64,000 nt of DNA from Propionispira raffinosivorans DSM 20765 (lineage in GTDB: Bacteria > Bacillota > Negativicutes > Selenomonadales > Selenomonadaceae): the NCBI RefSeq assembly GCF_000381065.1, contig NZ_KB905855.1, forward strand, positions 35,096-99,095, given 5' to 3'. Made by a program: the position numbers and the translations under genes. Below are positions 27,315-36,476 of the stretch, one piece after another; the stretch's first letter is position 1; each line of letters starts with the position of its first letter. The notes under the pieces are model-generated. The model was not told the DNA's origin, did not search any database, and worked only from the letters and a program-made list of their open reading frames with translations.

Positions 27315-28031
27315 TTATATAATTTGAAATATTTCGTGGCTGTGCTGTTTTAACCACAATTTGTGCTTTGCGTAATCTGGCTGATGACTTTGGACTAAAT
27401 ACCAAAATTCTTTCGAATGGTTCATATAGTGACGGTGGGATACTTCGTGAATCACTAAATAATCAATCGTTTTCTCTGGAGCCATAATGATACGCCAATT
27501 ATAATTGATATTGCCTAAAGAAGAACAACTTCCCCAACGGGTTTTTTGTTCTCTAATGGTAATTTTCCCAACATTTGTATTGAGTCTTTGGCACCAAAAC
27601 TGGGTTTTTTGCAATAGAATTTTTTTCGCTTGCAGGATAAACCAAGTTTTTAGACAAGTTCGTAAATCTTGTGGTCGTGGTGCATATAAATTGACACATA
27701 ATTCTTGCGCTGCTAAGGTAATGGCAGGTTTACAATAGGTCGATTTTACACGTAAGATGGTTTCATTTCCTTTAAATAACAAGATAGAACCATCTTTTAA
27801 ATCGTTAAGAGGTGAGGCTTCTGTAAGTGGTTGATTTTGTAATATATTATTTTTTTGTTGAATCCAATCTGCTTTTTGTTGAATAAATGCAAGAATTACA
27901 TCCAAGTTTATGCTTTTTGGTGCTTTGATGGACAGCGTATCAATTGCTGTAAGCTGCAATTGCAGTGTCTTGCGAACTTGTCGTTGTAGTGTATATTGAT
28001 AGATATGCTGTTTGATTGAAATAGATGCCAT
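27315..28031 (-). CDS. YgjP-like zinc metallopeptidase (M48/WLM type)
   Basis: A 238-residue protein of the UPF0300/YgjP-like metallohydrolase family. The zinc motif HEVSHRHYMNHSKEFW is near 198-213: HExxH plus a distal His pattern. KTRWGSCSSLGNINYNW near 164-180 is the conserved segment found upstream of the zinc site in this family. The start ATG at 28031 (MASISIK) has GGGGCAGGT upstream; a longer frame starts at 28046. No signal peptide, so it is cytoplasmic. It is the first gene of a pair with the SIMPL protein. The substrate is unknown. Confidence 0.87.
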   Translation of the reverse strand: MASISIKQHIYQYTLQRQVRKTLQLQLTAIDTLSIKAPKSINLDVILAFIQQKADWIQQKNNILQNQPLTEASPLNDLKDGSILLFKGNETILRVKSTYCKPAITLAAQELCVNLYAPRPQDLRTCLKTWFILQAKKILLQKTQFWCQRLNTNVGKITIREQKTRWGSCSSLGNINYNWRIIMAPEKTIDYLVIHEVSHRHYMNHSKEFWYLVQSHQPDYAKHKLWLKQHSHEIFQII

Positions 28032-28243
28032 ATTTACCTGCCCCAAAAATCAGATTCACTTGTATCATAGCGGTATTTGGTTGATTTGTAAAGTTTGAAT
28101 TTTATAAAAAAGGATATAGTGTGCCTCGGATTATACAAGATTACACAAGTTTTGCTTTATAAGGCTGGTTAAATATGATACTATAAGTAAGTAATCATAA
28201 ATATTTATGTGGTAAAAAGATAGATACAAGGGAGAGATTTGCT

Positions 28244-28591
28244 ATGATGTCATTGAATTTCCAAGCGAAAAAACATGAAAAATTATTAATTGCCCGTCAA
28301 AAAAATTGTACGGTTCGACTCGGTGATGTTCGTAAACATTATCCGGAAAGTTCCATTGTGTGGATTACAACTGGTGCAAAATTGGAAACAAAACATAAGT
28401 TGTTTACAGCTTTTATTGATAAAACGCAGGTCAAAACAATGGCTGATTTAACATCGAATGATTTAGGCCATCAAAATCCGGAAATTAATTCACGAGAAGA
28501 GCTCATTGCTGATTTTGAACGTATTTATAAAAAAAGAATTACCATGGATGATACTGTAACTGTAATTTATTTTTCAGAAGTAAATGAATAG
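28244..28591 (+). CDS. ASCH-domain-like small protein
   Basis: A 115-residue cytoplasmic protein. The pattern F..K..EKLLIARQKNCTVRLGD (residues 6-28), a middle strand KLFTAFIDKTQVKTMADLT and the end ELIADFERIYKKRI..DD.VTVIYF (about 85-110) resemble the ASCH fold, a PUA-like RNA- or nucleotide-binding domain. This match is by pattern, not by search. A GGGAGAG site precedes ATG-ATG at 28244/28247. It stands alone between the metallopeptidase (divergent) and the KimA-like permease and ends at the terminator at 28644. Confidence 0.7.
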   Translation: MMSLNFQAKKHEKLLIARQKNCTVRLGDVRKHYPESSIVWITTGAKLETKHKLFTAFIDKTQVKTMADLTSNDLGHQNPEINSREELIADFERIYKKRITMDDTVTVIYFSEVNE

Positions 28592-28893
28592 AACGAAATA
28601 AGCTGTAAATTCTTTTCTTTAATAAGGGTTAATAATTACGGCGAATATCGATGTTGACATTTTGTTGACATCGATATTTTTTTGCTCATTTATTTTGTGA
28701 ATTAAGTTTCGGTAGTACGATAGAGCATAAAACGGGTGTTTGTTGGTAAAAAGCAAAGTGCTGACTTTCTATTTGCGATGATACCCTTTGCTTGATCTGT
28801 GTTATGATGGAGTAATGGAAAGTGAAAATTCCTATTTGTGAAACTGGCGGGCCGCGCTCGTATTCATAACGGATGAAGCAAGGAGCTGAAAGC
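28592..28893 (+). other. intergenic region before the KimA-like permease
   Basis: Holds the terminator at 28644-28684. The remaining 210 bases contain no ORF with a ribosome binding site. I looked for a c-di-AMP (ydaO-type) riboswitch, which often precedes KimA genes, and did not see its conserved elements. No confident promoter was found. Confidence 0.5.
28644..28684 (+). terminator. intrinsic terminator
   Basis: AATATCGATGT (28644-28654) pairs with ACATCGATATT (28668-28678), followed by a T run. Confidence 0.83.
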
Positions 28894-30741
28894 ATGTTTA
28901 ATAAAATAAAGAAATTTGTTTTGGGAAAGTCGTTACGCAGTAAACAGCTGGGAGAGCAAAAGTTTAATGTGTTTTGGGGACTGCCCATTCTTGCCAGTGA
29001 TGCAATTTCTTCGGTTGCTTATGCGGGCGAAGAAATTCTTTATGTTTTGGTACCTATCGTCGCGCTAGCGGCTTATGCACAAATGTTTTATGTATCTTTA
29101 GCAATTGTGGCACTATTATGTATTTTAGTTTTTTCCTATCGCCAAACGATTGATGCATATCCTTGTGGCGGTGGTTCTTATATTGTAGCTCATGATAACT
29201 TAGGCGTTATTCCGGGTTTGACTGCTGCGGCTACGTTGTCGATTGATTATGTTTTGACAGTTGCCGTTAGCGCTTGTGCCGGTACGGCTGCGATTACTTC
29301 GGCTCTGCCGAGTTTGCTGCCGCACAAAATTTTAATGACGTTGTTTTTTATTTTCATTTTAACGATTGGTAATTTGCGGGGCCTTAAAGATTCATCGAAA
29401 ATGTTTGGTGTTCCGACTTATACATTTATAATATCTATACTTATTATGATTGTTTATGGTGTCTTCAAAGTGAAAGTACTGGGCTTTGTACCAGTTGATC
29501 TAGTGCAAATGCCGGAAGTTACTGGAGATCTTACCATTTTTTTAATTTTACGTGCTTTTGCCGCTGGCTGTACAGCTTTGACTGGCGTGGAAGCTGTAAG
29601 TAACGGGATTCCTAATTTTCGTGAGCCCTCCCAAAAAAATGCGAAATCCGTTTTGGTTTTACTGGCATTGGTTGTTTTGGCTATTTTTAGTGGAACCTCT
29701 TATTTGGCAACATTGTATCATGCGGTGCCAAATCCGGATCAGACGGTTATTGCACAAATTGCTATGCAGGTTTTTGGGAATGGCGTATTTTATTATTTTA
29801 TGCAGTTTACGACGGCACTGATTCTTATTATGGCGGCGAATACAGCCTTCAATGATTTTCCCTTACTCTTGTCGTTACTGGCTAAAGATTCATATGTACC
29901 ACGTCAATTTGCCCAACGGGGCGGACGGCTTAATTATTCAAATGGTATTGATTTCCTTGCCTTGGCAGCGGGTATTTTGGTCGTTGTTTTCAATGGTGAA
30001 ACGCATTTGCTATTACCATTATATGCAGTTGGGGTGTTTGCTTCGTTTACTCTTTCGCAGTCTGGCATGTGGCTGCGCTGGGTCAAAAATAAAACGCCGG
30101 GGTGGCGATACAAAGCCTTCATTAATGGGCTCGGCGCTATGGTGACTTTTATTACGATGATTATATTGGGTGTAACTAAATTTATGGCAGGTGCGTGGAT
30201 TGTCTGTATTTTAGTTCCTATCTTTATTTATGGGATGCTGCAAATTAAATCCCACTATAATGTTGTGGCTGAACAACTGCGCCTGCCATTGCCAGAAGTT
30301 GCCAATGCAATGTCTTGGCGTGAACGAGAAATTAATCATGTGATTGTCCCCGTGGCATCAATTAATAGGGCCTCACTCAAAGCGTTGCTTTACGCGAAAG
30401 AAATTTCAAAAAATCAAAATATTATTGCTTTTCACGTAGCGATGAATGAACAATTCGCGAAAGAATTGCGTGCCATGTGGGAAGATTTTCAGCTTGGAAT
30501 CCCTTTGGTTATTTATGCATCTCCGTATAGAGATTCTGTTAAACCACTGTTGGCGTTTATTGCATCACAAGAATACGCTGCTAAAAAAGATGATATCATT
30601 ACAATTGTTTTACCTGAAGTAATTGTGAACAAAAAATGGATGAATATTTTGCATAATCAGACCAGCTATTTTATGCGGGGAGAGTTGATTCACGATCCGC
30701 GTATTGCAATTATTACAGTACCGTTTCAACTTAAGAAATAG
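28894..30741 (+). CDS. APC-family permease, KimA-like potassium importer
   Basis: A 615-residue inner-membrane transporter with about 12 spans (residues 25-445) and a soluble C-terminal domain (about 450-615). The sequence follows KimA/YdaO of Bacillus closely in several blocks: DAISSVAYAGEEIL near 31, SYRQTIDAYPCGGGSYIVA near 78, IDYVLTVAVSACAGTAAITS near 114 and the CTALTGVEAVSNGIP block near 229. KimA imports K+ with protons and is inhibited by c-di-AMP through its cytoplasmic part. The ATG at 28894 has AAGGAG eight bases upstream; an ATG at 28873 lacks one. Potassium as substrate is inferred from similarity. Confidence 0.85.
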   Translation: MFNKIKKFVLGKSLRSKQLGEQKFNVFWGLPILASDAISSVAYAGEEILYVLVPIVALAAYAQMFYVSLAIVALLCILVFSYRQTIDAYPCGGGSYIVAHDNLGVIPGLTAAATLSIDYVLTVAVSACAGTAAITSALPSLLPHKILMTLFFIFILTIGNLRGLKDSSKMFGVPTYTFIISILIMIVYGVFKVKVLGFVPVDLVQMPEVTGDLTIFLILRAFAAGCTALTGVEAVSNGIPNFREPSQKNAKSVLVLLALVVLAIFSGTSYLATLYHAVPNPDQTVIAQIAMQVFGNGVFYYFMQFTTALILIMAANTAFNDFPLLLSLLAKDSYVPRQFAQRGGRLNYSNGIDFLALAAGILVVVFNGETHLLLPLYAVGVFASFTLSQSGMWLRWVKNKTPGWRYKAFINGLGAMVTFITMIILGVTKFMAGAWIVCILVPIFIYGMLQIKSHYNVVAEQLRLPLPEVANAMSWREREINHVIVPVASINRASLKALLYAKEISKNQNIIAFHVAMNEQFAKELRAMWEDFQLGIPLVIYASPYRDSVKPLLAFIASQEYAAKKDDIITIVLPEVIVNKKWMNILHNQTSYFMRGELIHDPRIAIITVPFQLKK

Positions 30742-30881
30742 CTTGGTATAGAAATCTTTATATAATGCAACTTATATAGTAAATATTTCTTGTATTATAT
30801 AAAATGATATTGATTTTCGTTATCATGTATGTTATTCTATATGTATAGCTCTTCATTCACATCTCCCTTATTAATACATCG

Positions 30882-30914
30882 AAAAATACTCACCGATTTG
30901 GTGAGTATTTTTTA
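30882..30914 (+). terminator. intrinsic terminator
   Basis: AAAAATACTCACC and GGTGAGTATTTTTT, loop GATTT. It lies 140 bases after the permease gene. Confidence 0.83.
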
Positions 30915-31011
30915 TTGTAGTTGGTGTAATGTTTACATAATAATTTTTGTATGGGATAATCATATTTAGGTTTTAGTTCGTGTACTTGAATTTTATAGGG
31001 AGTTGAAATAT

Positions 31012-31635
31012 ATGTTTTTAGAAATTTTTGTAATTGGTATTTTAGCGGGAATGTCTCCGGGACCTGACTTTTTTATTGTAATGAAAAACAGTTTAGGGTT
31101 TGGGAAAAAAATAGGGATTGCATCGGCACTGGGTATAGGTGCAGCACTTATGATCCATGCAACATACACGGTTTTAGGTTTAGCTGTTATCATACAGACG
31201 TATATATATGTTTTCAAAACAATACAAATAATTGGAGCTGCTTATTTGGCGTATTTAGGTGTACAGGCGTTACTTTCTCTATTTAAAAAAGAGAAGTTGA
31301 CACTAGAAGCACAAGTGGAGTCAGGAACTGGAAAGAGCTTTTGGCAAGGCTTTAAAAACGGATTTATATGTAATGTATTTAATCCAAAGGCATTTTTGTT
31401 TTTCCTTAGTGTATTTTCACAATTTTTTTCAGTGGATACACCAAAATGGATTGAGTGGGCTTATGGATTAGAAGTTGTGATGGCAGTTACGGGGTGGTTT
31501 ATATTTCTTTCCTTAATGATTTCGTCAAAATTTTTTCGATCATTGTATCAAAGAGGCCATAAGGTTCTAGATGGTTTTTTTGGTGGTATTTTATTATATT
31601 TTTCTTATCGATTATCTAAAAATATTTTTGACTGA
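31012..31635 (+). CDS. LysE family translocator
   Basis: A 207-residue membrane exporter of the LysE/RhtB family (amino-acid efflux). The N-terminal signature is GILAGMSPGPDFFIVMKNSLGFG near 10-32, and the conserved GFKNGFICNVFNPKAFLFFLS-like block is near 115-135; six hydrophobic spans are visible. The ATG at 31012 follows AGGGAG by nine bases; the TTG at 31003 abuts that site. The exported amino acid is unknown. Confidence 0.88.
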   Translation: MFLEIFVIGILAGMSPGPDFFIVMKNSLGFGKKIGIASALGIGAALMIHATYTVLGLAVIIQTYIYVFKTIQIIGAAYLAYLGVQALLSLFKKEKLTLEAQVESGTGKSFWQGFKNGFICNVFNPKAFLFFLSVFSQFFSVDTPKWIEWAYGLEVVMAVTGWFIFLSLMISSKFFRSLYQRGHKVLDGFFGGILLYFSYRLSKNIFD

Positions 31636-31755
31636 TTTTTCTTTGTAGTTCTTTTTAGTTAAAAAGTATTGATTCTAAGCTTGAGATGCAGTATTATTAG
31701 AACATGTGTTTACTGGAAAATAAAGCCAGTTGATATACTGCAAGGTGGTGATAGG

Positions 31756-31902
31756 ATGAATATGGATGCGTTATTTAATACATTTTTACATGGTATTGCA
31801 TGGCATACTGGTGGAAAGTTAGTAAATATGTTTTTTGTGCCAATTCTTTTATGCTTTATAGCATATGGTATTTATAAATTCATTAAACGTAGAAAAAAGT
31901 AA
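31756..31902 (+). CDS. 48-residue single-span membrane protein
   Basis: The ATG at 31756 has AAGGTGGTGAT upstream. The peptide starts MNMDALFNTFLHGIAWHTGG, has one hydrophobic segment (about 22-40) and ends in a very basic tail (KFIKRRKK), so it should insert with the C-terminus in the cytoplasm. The longer frame back to 31669 has no initiation site. No family recognised. The good ribosome binding site, positive-inside tail and intact frame support a real small gene. Confidence 0.55.
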   Translation: MNMDALFNTFLHGIAWHTGGKLVNMFFVPILLCFIAYGIYKFIKRRKK

Positions 31903-32327
31903 AATTTATAATCGTGAATTAAAAAATGCAGAGTTATGTCTGTCCACGGGGTTTTAGAAATCTTGCAAAAGTCGTACTTTAAGGGTACGGCTTTTGTTTT
32001 GACCGAGCAGGACGGTTATTTCGTTCTATGTTGTAGCTGTAGTTTCTCGAAGTACCGTTTTTCTGCAATAAATAAGTCATAGGTACTATAGGGAAAATAG
32101 GCTGTAAATTGCAGGAGAAGTGCTGGCTGTGTTATAATAATTGAGGAAGATTCGTTGTGACTGCCTATATAGTGGTAGCCTGCTATACAAAAATAATAGA
32201 ATAATTTTATGTAAAACCTGGATTTAAAATTATTTTTATAATGTGTTGACAACCTAAAATTAAAATGGTATTATATTACATGTTCGGTATGGCATTAATT
32301 GCTTTACAGAATAATGAATAGGAATAT
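31903..32327 (+). other. intergenic region before the tRNA-Leu pair
   Basis: It contains a terminator-like hairpin at 31966-31999 (AAAAGTCGTAC with GGTACGGCTTTT and a T-rich tail) and, at its right end, the tRNA promoter. The 240 bases between show no ORF with a ribosome binding site on either strand and no structure that I recognise. Confidence 0.5.
32246..32274 (+). promoter_or_regulatory. promoter of the tRNA-Leu pair
   Basis: TTGACA (32246-32251), 17-base spacer, TATTAT (32269-32274); start about 50 bases before the first tRNA. Confidence 0.8.
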
Positions 32328-32414
32328 GCCGAAGTGGCGGAATTGGCAGACGCACTTGACTCAAAATCAAGCGATTTCCCAATCGTGCCGGTTCGAGTCC
32401 GGCCTTCGGCACCA
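32328..32414 (+). tRNA. tRNA-Leu (anticodon CAA), copy 1
   Basis: 87 bases with encoded CCA. Acceptor GCCGAAG/CTTCGGC, anticodon loop CTCAAAA giving CAA, and a long variable arm (CGATT...AATCG) typical of class II tRNA-Leu. Confidence 0.96.
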
Positions 32415-32447
32415 TTCAATAGTTTCATACTGTTTTAACTTTAATAT

Positions 32448-32534
32448 GCCGAAGTGGCGGAATTGGCAGACGCACTTGACTCAAAATCAAGCGTTTTCCC
32501 AAACGTGCCGGTTCGAGTCCGGCCTTCGGCACCA
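32448..32534 (+). tRNA. tRNA-Leu (anticodon CAA), copy 2
   Basis: 87 bases with encoded CCA. It is identical to copy 1 except for two bases in the variable arm (CGTTT...AAACG), which change together and keep the pairing. Confidence 0.96.
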
Positions 32535-32542
32535 GTACATCC

Positions 32543-32577
32543 AAGCCTTCCAGGGGTTTCCTCGGGAGGCTTTTTTT
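32543..32577 (+). terminator. terminator of the tRNA-Leu pair
   Basis: AAGCCTTCC pairs with GGGAGGCTT (one wobble) followed by seven T. Confidence 0.82.
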
Positions 32578-32654
32578 AGTGCTTACTGTCATGTGGATAT
32601 TGCGGCAGCACTGGTTATTTTTTTATATAGATTCTAGGGGGAAGAGATGTTTTT

Positions 32655-33746
32655 ATGTTAAAATATATGTTTTTTATTTTATGTTCCATTTTATTTTGTA
32701 ACTCAATTATTCCGGCTGTTGAAGCAGCTGAATTGACGGGATTACAGTCAGCACATAAAATGAAAATTATGATTAATATACCAAGTCGATTGCTGACCTT
32801 GTTTTCGGATGGGAAAGCAGTTCGTATGTATGCGGTTGGAATTGGACGATTCGATGCACCGACACCAGTGGGGGAGTATCAAATTCTTTCAAAGGAAATC
32901 AATCCGACCTGGATTAAGCCGGGAGAAGAAGTAGTGAAAATTGAATCAGGCCCAGATAATCCTTTAGGTTATCGGTGGATGCAGATTGAGGGGAATTATG
33001 GGATTCATGGAACGAATCAACCCAATTCAATTGGCGGGTACGTTTCGAGTGGCTGTATTCGGATGCGAGAAGCCGATGTTGAAGAATTATATGATTTAGT
33101 GCCGATTGGCACGTCAGTAAGTATTCTTTATAAACGTTTAGTCATTGAAAAAAATCCAGATAAAGTCGTGACTTTTTATATTTATCCAGATGAATATCAT
33201 TCACAGCCTTTGGATATTCAAGCTGTTAATAAAAAATTGGCTGAATTTGGTGTAGATCGTTTTGTCAGTGATGAAAAAATATCAGATAAACTGTTGGCAG
33301 CAAATGGTGAAGCTACATTTGTAGGAAAGTCTTTTTCTGTTATGGTAAATGAGCAGAAGCTTAATGTGGCTGGTGTCGTACAGAATGGTATGGTTTATTT
33401 GCCGGTGATACCGATTGCTTCTCAATTGAAATTAGCTGTGACTTGGAATAAAGAGAGTGAATCATTGAATACTGCCTATGGAACGGTTCCAGGATATGTG
33501 AAAAAAGATATTCTGTATATGAATGCAAATGATGTTGATCGTTTGTTTCATTTAGAACTTGATTGGCATGATAGTGATACTTTGTTTTTGAATCGAAAGA
33601 TAAGTGTAGATACAGCTTTGCCAACACCACCAGTTACTTCAAGACCGGTTTCAAAAAACGATGTTGTCATGAAACATGCTAATGAATCTACACACACTAC
33701 ACCGATGATGCCTGATTTTGGGAAAATGGATCAAGTAAAAAATTAA
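32655..33746 (+). CDS. secreted L,D-transpeptidase with copper-amine-oxidase-like domain
   Basis: A 363-residue exported cell-wall enzyme. Signal peptide 1-24 (cleavage after VEA). The YkuD catalytic domain spans about 35-165, with His118 in GIHGTNQPN and the nucleophile Cys134 in SSGCIRMR; this domain makes 3-3 peptidoglycan cross-links or attaches proteins to the wall. Residues about 205-310 resemble the copper amine oxidase N-terminal domain, a wall-associated module frequent in Negativicutes and Paenibacilli (VMVNEQKLNVAGVVQNGMVYLPV and the following W..ES..L strand). The C-terminus is low-complexity and polar. ATG with GGGGAAGAG upstream. Monocistronic. Confidence 0.9.
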   Translation: MLKYMFFILCSILFCNSIIPAVEAAELTGLQSAHKMKIMINIPSRLLTLFSDGKAVRMYAVGIGRFDAPTPVGEYQILSKEINPTWIKPGEEVVKIESGPDNPLGYRWMQIEGNYGIHGTNQPNSIGGYVSSGCIRMREADVEELYDLVPIGTSVSILYKRLVIEKNPDKVVTFYIYPDEYHSQPLDIQAVNKKLAEFGVDRFVSDEKISDKLLAANGEATFVGKSFSVMVNEQKLNVAGVVQNGMVYLPVIPIASQLKLAVTWNKESESLNTAYGTVPGYVKKDILYMNANDVDRLFHLELDWHDSDTLFLNRKISVDTALPTPPVTSRPVSKNDVVMKHANESTHTTPMMPDFGKMDQVKN

Positions 33747-33844
33747 CCGATATTTAAACGAATGAATCGGCTGTGTTACAGTGGAATTGATTTTATAAAA
33801 AACTAGAGTGCTGCGTATAAGGTTGAATTTGGGGAGTGAATTGT

Positions 33845-36454
33845 GTGCAAAAACGATTTATTATAATTGATGGAAGCAGTCTTATGTATAGAGCATTTTA
33901 TGCTTTACCGTTGCTGACAACAGCGAATGGCGAATACACAAATGCCGTATATGGCTTTGCGACCATGGTAACGAAACTGATTGATGATTTGAAACCAGAT
34001 TTATTGGTGATTGCCTTTGATAAAGGGAAAAAAACATTTCGAAATGAAATGTTTGCTGACTATAAAGGTACACGAAAGCCAACACCTACCGAACTTTCGT
34101 CACAGATTCCTTTGATTCATGATTTGGCGGATGTATTTGGTATAAAGTTAGTGGAAAAAGCTGGCTTTGAAGCAGATGATATCATTGGAACATTGGCTAC
34201 GAAGGCAGCGACGGCTGGACATGAATCCATTATCGTGACGGGAGATCGTGATGCATTACAGCTTGTTGGACCGAATCTTACGGTAATGTTGACGAAAAAA
34301 GGTATTTCAGAACTGGAGAGTTTTGATGAGACAGCTATTATGGAGAAATATGGCGTATCACCAAAGGCATTGATTGACTTAAAGGGCTTGATGGGAGATT
34401 CTTCGGATAACATTCCTGGTGTTCCAGGGGTTGGCGAAAAGACGGGCTTGAAATTGCTTTTGGAATATGGTTCTTTAGAAAATGTTTTGGCTCATATTGA
34501 AGATGTTACTGGTAAAAAATTAAAGGAACGTTTAACCGAAAATAAAGAGTTGGCGATTCTTTCGAAAAAGCTGGCAACTATTATTCGAGATATGGATATT
34601 CCTTTCGATGAAGACGAGTACGAGATTACGCCGGATGTTGCCAAACTTAAAAATTTTTGTTTGCGGTATGAATTTAGAAGTGTTGCGGCAAAAATAGAAA
34701 AATTATTTCCTGAAGTGGATGGCTTGGGCTTTGGTACAGTTGTAGAAAACGTATTGCCACCATTTGAAAAAATAGATGATCCGGAAAAACTTGTAGGCAT
34801 TGCAAGCGAAGTAGAATCTGCAAAAAAAATAATTTTTTATCCAATCCTTATAGGAAAAATGCCAAAAATCGAGTTGCGGGGTATGGTTTTATGCCTTGAA
34901 GCAGGTATGGTTTATGTGGAGGCGGCTCTGCGAAATTGGAATTTAATCATGGACTTACTGGCTGATCCAAATGTTGTAAAGATAACGCATGATTTTAAAC
35001 CTTTATACCATACCGGACAAGTCATTGATGGTATGGTTTTTGATACGATGCTGGCGGCTTATTTATTGGAACCGGCCGACACGAAATATGAAATTTCTAC
35101 TTTGATGGAAAAATATCTTAATGAATTCAGCCAGCCTGAACAATGTGATGCTATTGAACATGGTGTTTGGGCCGGTTCGTGTATTCGTGATTTATATATT
35201 CCATTACAAGACGGACTTGAAAAAGCTCAATTAATGGATCTTTATCAAAAAATTGAAGCTCCCTTATTGCGAGTTTTGGCAGAAATGGAGCATAATGGAG
35301 TTTGTGTAAATCGTAACCATCTTGAAGTGATGTCTGCTGAAATTGCTGTGCAGATTGATGAATTATTAAAAGAAATTCATGCTTTGGCAGGGCTGGAATT
35401 CAATGTAAATTCACCGAAACAATTAGGTGAGGTGTTATTTGAACGGTTGCAATTGCCAGCGGTAAAAAAAACAAAGACAGGTTACTCAACGAATGCGGAA
35501 GTTCTTGAAGAACTTTTGCCGCAGCATCCAATTGTTGCAAAAGTTCTCGAATATCGTACCTGGACAAAGCTTAAATCAACCTATTTAGATGGTTTGGTAG
35601 TTTTGATTGACCCAGAGACAAACCGTATCCATACGAGTTTCAATCAAATGGTTACAGCTACTGGGCGCCTTAGCAGTTCAGATCCGAATCTGCAAAATAT
35701 ACCGGTTCGGACGGAAGCTGGTAAAAAGATCCGGGAATTATTTGAACCTGGAATCGGTTATCAGTATCTTATGTCAGCGGATTATTCACAGATTGAACTC
35801 CGTGTTTTGGCTCATATGTCCGAAGACAAAAATTTTGTGGAGGCTTTTACCCATAATCAGGATATTCATACGCGGACAGCTTCGGAGGTCTTTGGTATCC
35901 CTATGGATGAAATGACGCCGGAAATTAGAAATAAAGCAAAGGCCGTCAATTTTGGTATTGTATATGGGATTAGTGATTATGGTTTATCACGTGATTTGCA
36001 TATATCTCGGAAAGAGGCAGCCCTTTATATCGAAAGCTATTTTGATAAATGCAGTGGTGTTAAACATTTTATTGATCGAGTTGTCGAAGAGGCTCATACA
36101 AATGGTTATGTAACGACATTATTTGGCAGACGCAGAAATTTGCCGGCGATTAACAGTTCAAACTATAATCAGCGTACTCTGGCGGAACGAATGGCAATGA
36201 ATACGCCAATTCAAGGAACGGCAGCCGATATTATCAAAAAAGCGATGATTGAAGCATATCGTGAGCTTAAACAAAAAAATCTCAAGAGTCGTATCTTATT
36301 GCAAGTACACGATGAACTTGTTTTAGAGGTTATTGAAGAAGAGATTGAAATTGTTTCTTCTATATTAAAGAATACTATGCAAAATACCGTAAAGTTGATT
36401 GTTCCACTTACCATTGATATTAAAGTTGGGGTAAATTGGGCAAGAGCAAAATGA
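33845..36454 (+). CDS. polA: DNA polymerase I
   Basis: An 869-residue repair and Okazaki-fragment polymerase. The start is GTG 33845 (MQKRFIIIDGSS), nine bases after GGGGAG; a GTG at 33836 overlaps that site. The 5' nuclease domain (1-290) has DKGKKTFRN and GFEADDIIGTLA. The middle domain (about 300-465) keeps the exonuclease fold (ITHDFKPLYHTG, FDTMLAAYLLEP) but lacks the DxE metal motif, so it is probably proofreading-dead as in Bacillus and Thermus. The polymerase domain has TATGRLSSSDPNLQNIP, motif A SADYSQIELRVLAH, motif B KAVNFGIVYGISDYG and motif C QVHDELVLEV. It leads polA-mutM-coaE-transglycosylase. Confidence 0.97.
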   Translation: MQKRFIIIDGSSLMYRAFYALPLLTTANGEYTNAVYGFATMVTKLIDDLKPDLLVIAFDKGKKTFRNEMFADYKGTRKPTPTELSSQIPLIHDLADVFGIKLVEKAGFEADDIIGTLATKAATAGHESIIVTGDRDALQLVGPNLTVMLTKKGISELESFDETAIMEKYGVSPKALIDLKGLMGDSSDNIPGVPGVGEKTGLKLLLEYGSLENVLAHIEDVTGKKLKERLTENKELAILSKKLATIIRDMDIPFDEDEYEITPDVAKLKNFCLRYEFRSVAAKIEKLFPEVDGLGFGTVVENVLPPFEKIDDPEKLVGIASEVESAKKIIFYPILIGKMPKIELRGMVLCLEAGMVYVEAALRNWNLIMDLLADPNVVKITHDFKPLYHTGQVIDGMVFDTMLAAYLLEPADTKYEISTLMEKYLNEFSQPEQCDAIEHGVWAGSCIRDLYIPLQDGLEKAQLMDLYQKIEAPLLRVLAEMEHNGVCVNRNHLEVMSAEIAVQIDELLKEIHALAGLEFNVNSPKQLGEVLFERLQLPAVKKTKTGYSTNAEVLEELLPQHPIVAKVLEYRTWTKLKSTYLDGLVVLIDPETNRIHTSFNQMVTATGRLSSSDPNLQNIPVRTEAGKKIRELFEPGIGYQYLMSADYSQIELRVLAHMSEDKNFVEAFTHNQDIHTRTASEVFGIPMDEMTPEIRNKAKAVNFGIVYGISDYGLSRDLHISRKEAALYIESYFDKCSGVKHFIDRVVEEAHTNGYVTTLFGRRRNLPAINSSNYNQRTLAERMAMNTPIQGTAADIIKKAMIEAYRELKQKNLKSRILLQVHDELVLEVIEEEIEIVSSILKNTMQNTVKLIVPLTIDIKVGVNWARAK

Positions 36455-36476
36455 AGAAATCATAGGGGGCTGCAAC

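Noticed and set aside
28685..28893. Possible c-di-AMP riboswitch before the KimA-like gene
   Set aside because: The conserved elements of the ydaO motif could not be seen.
32016..32252. 78-residue minus-strand ORF in the gap before the tRNA-Leu genes
   Set aside because: No convincing Shine-Dalgarno, no recognisable family, and an aromatic-rich composition typical of antisense AT-rich DNA.
32299..32637. 112-residue ORF over the tRNA-Leu pair (PKWRNWQTH... type peptide)
   Set aside because: It is the translation of two tRNA genes, a familiar spurious protein; the DNA is explained by the tRNAs.
33845..36454. Missing proofreading motif in PolA as evidence of a broken gene
   Set aside because: A degenerate exonuclease domain is normal for PolA of many Bacillota and Thermus; all polymerase motifs are intact.
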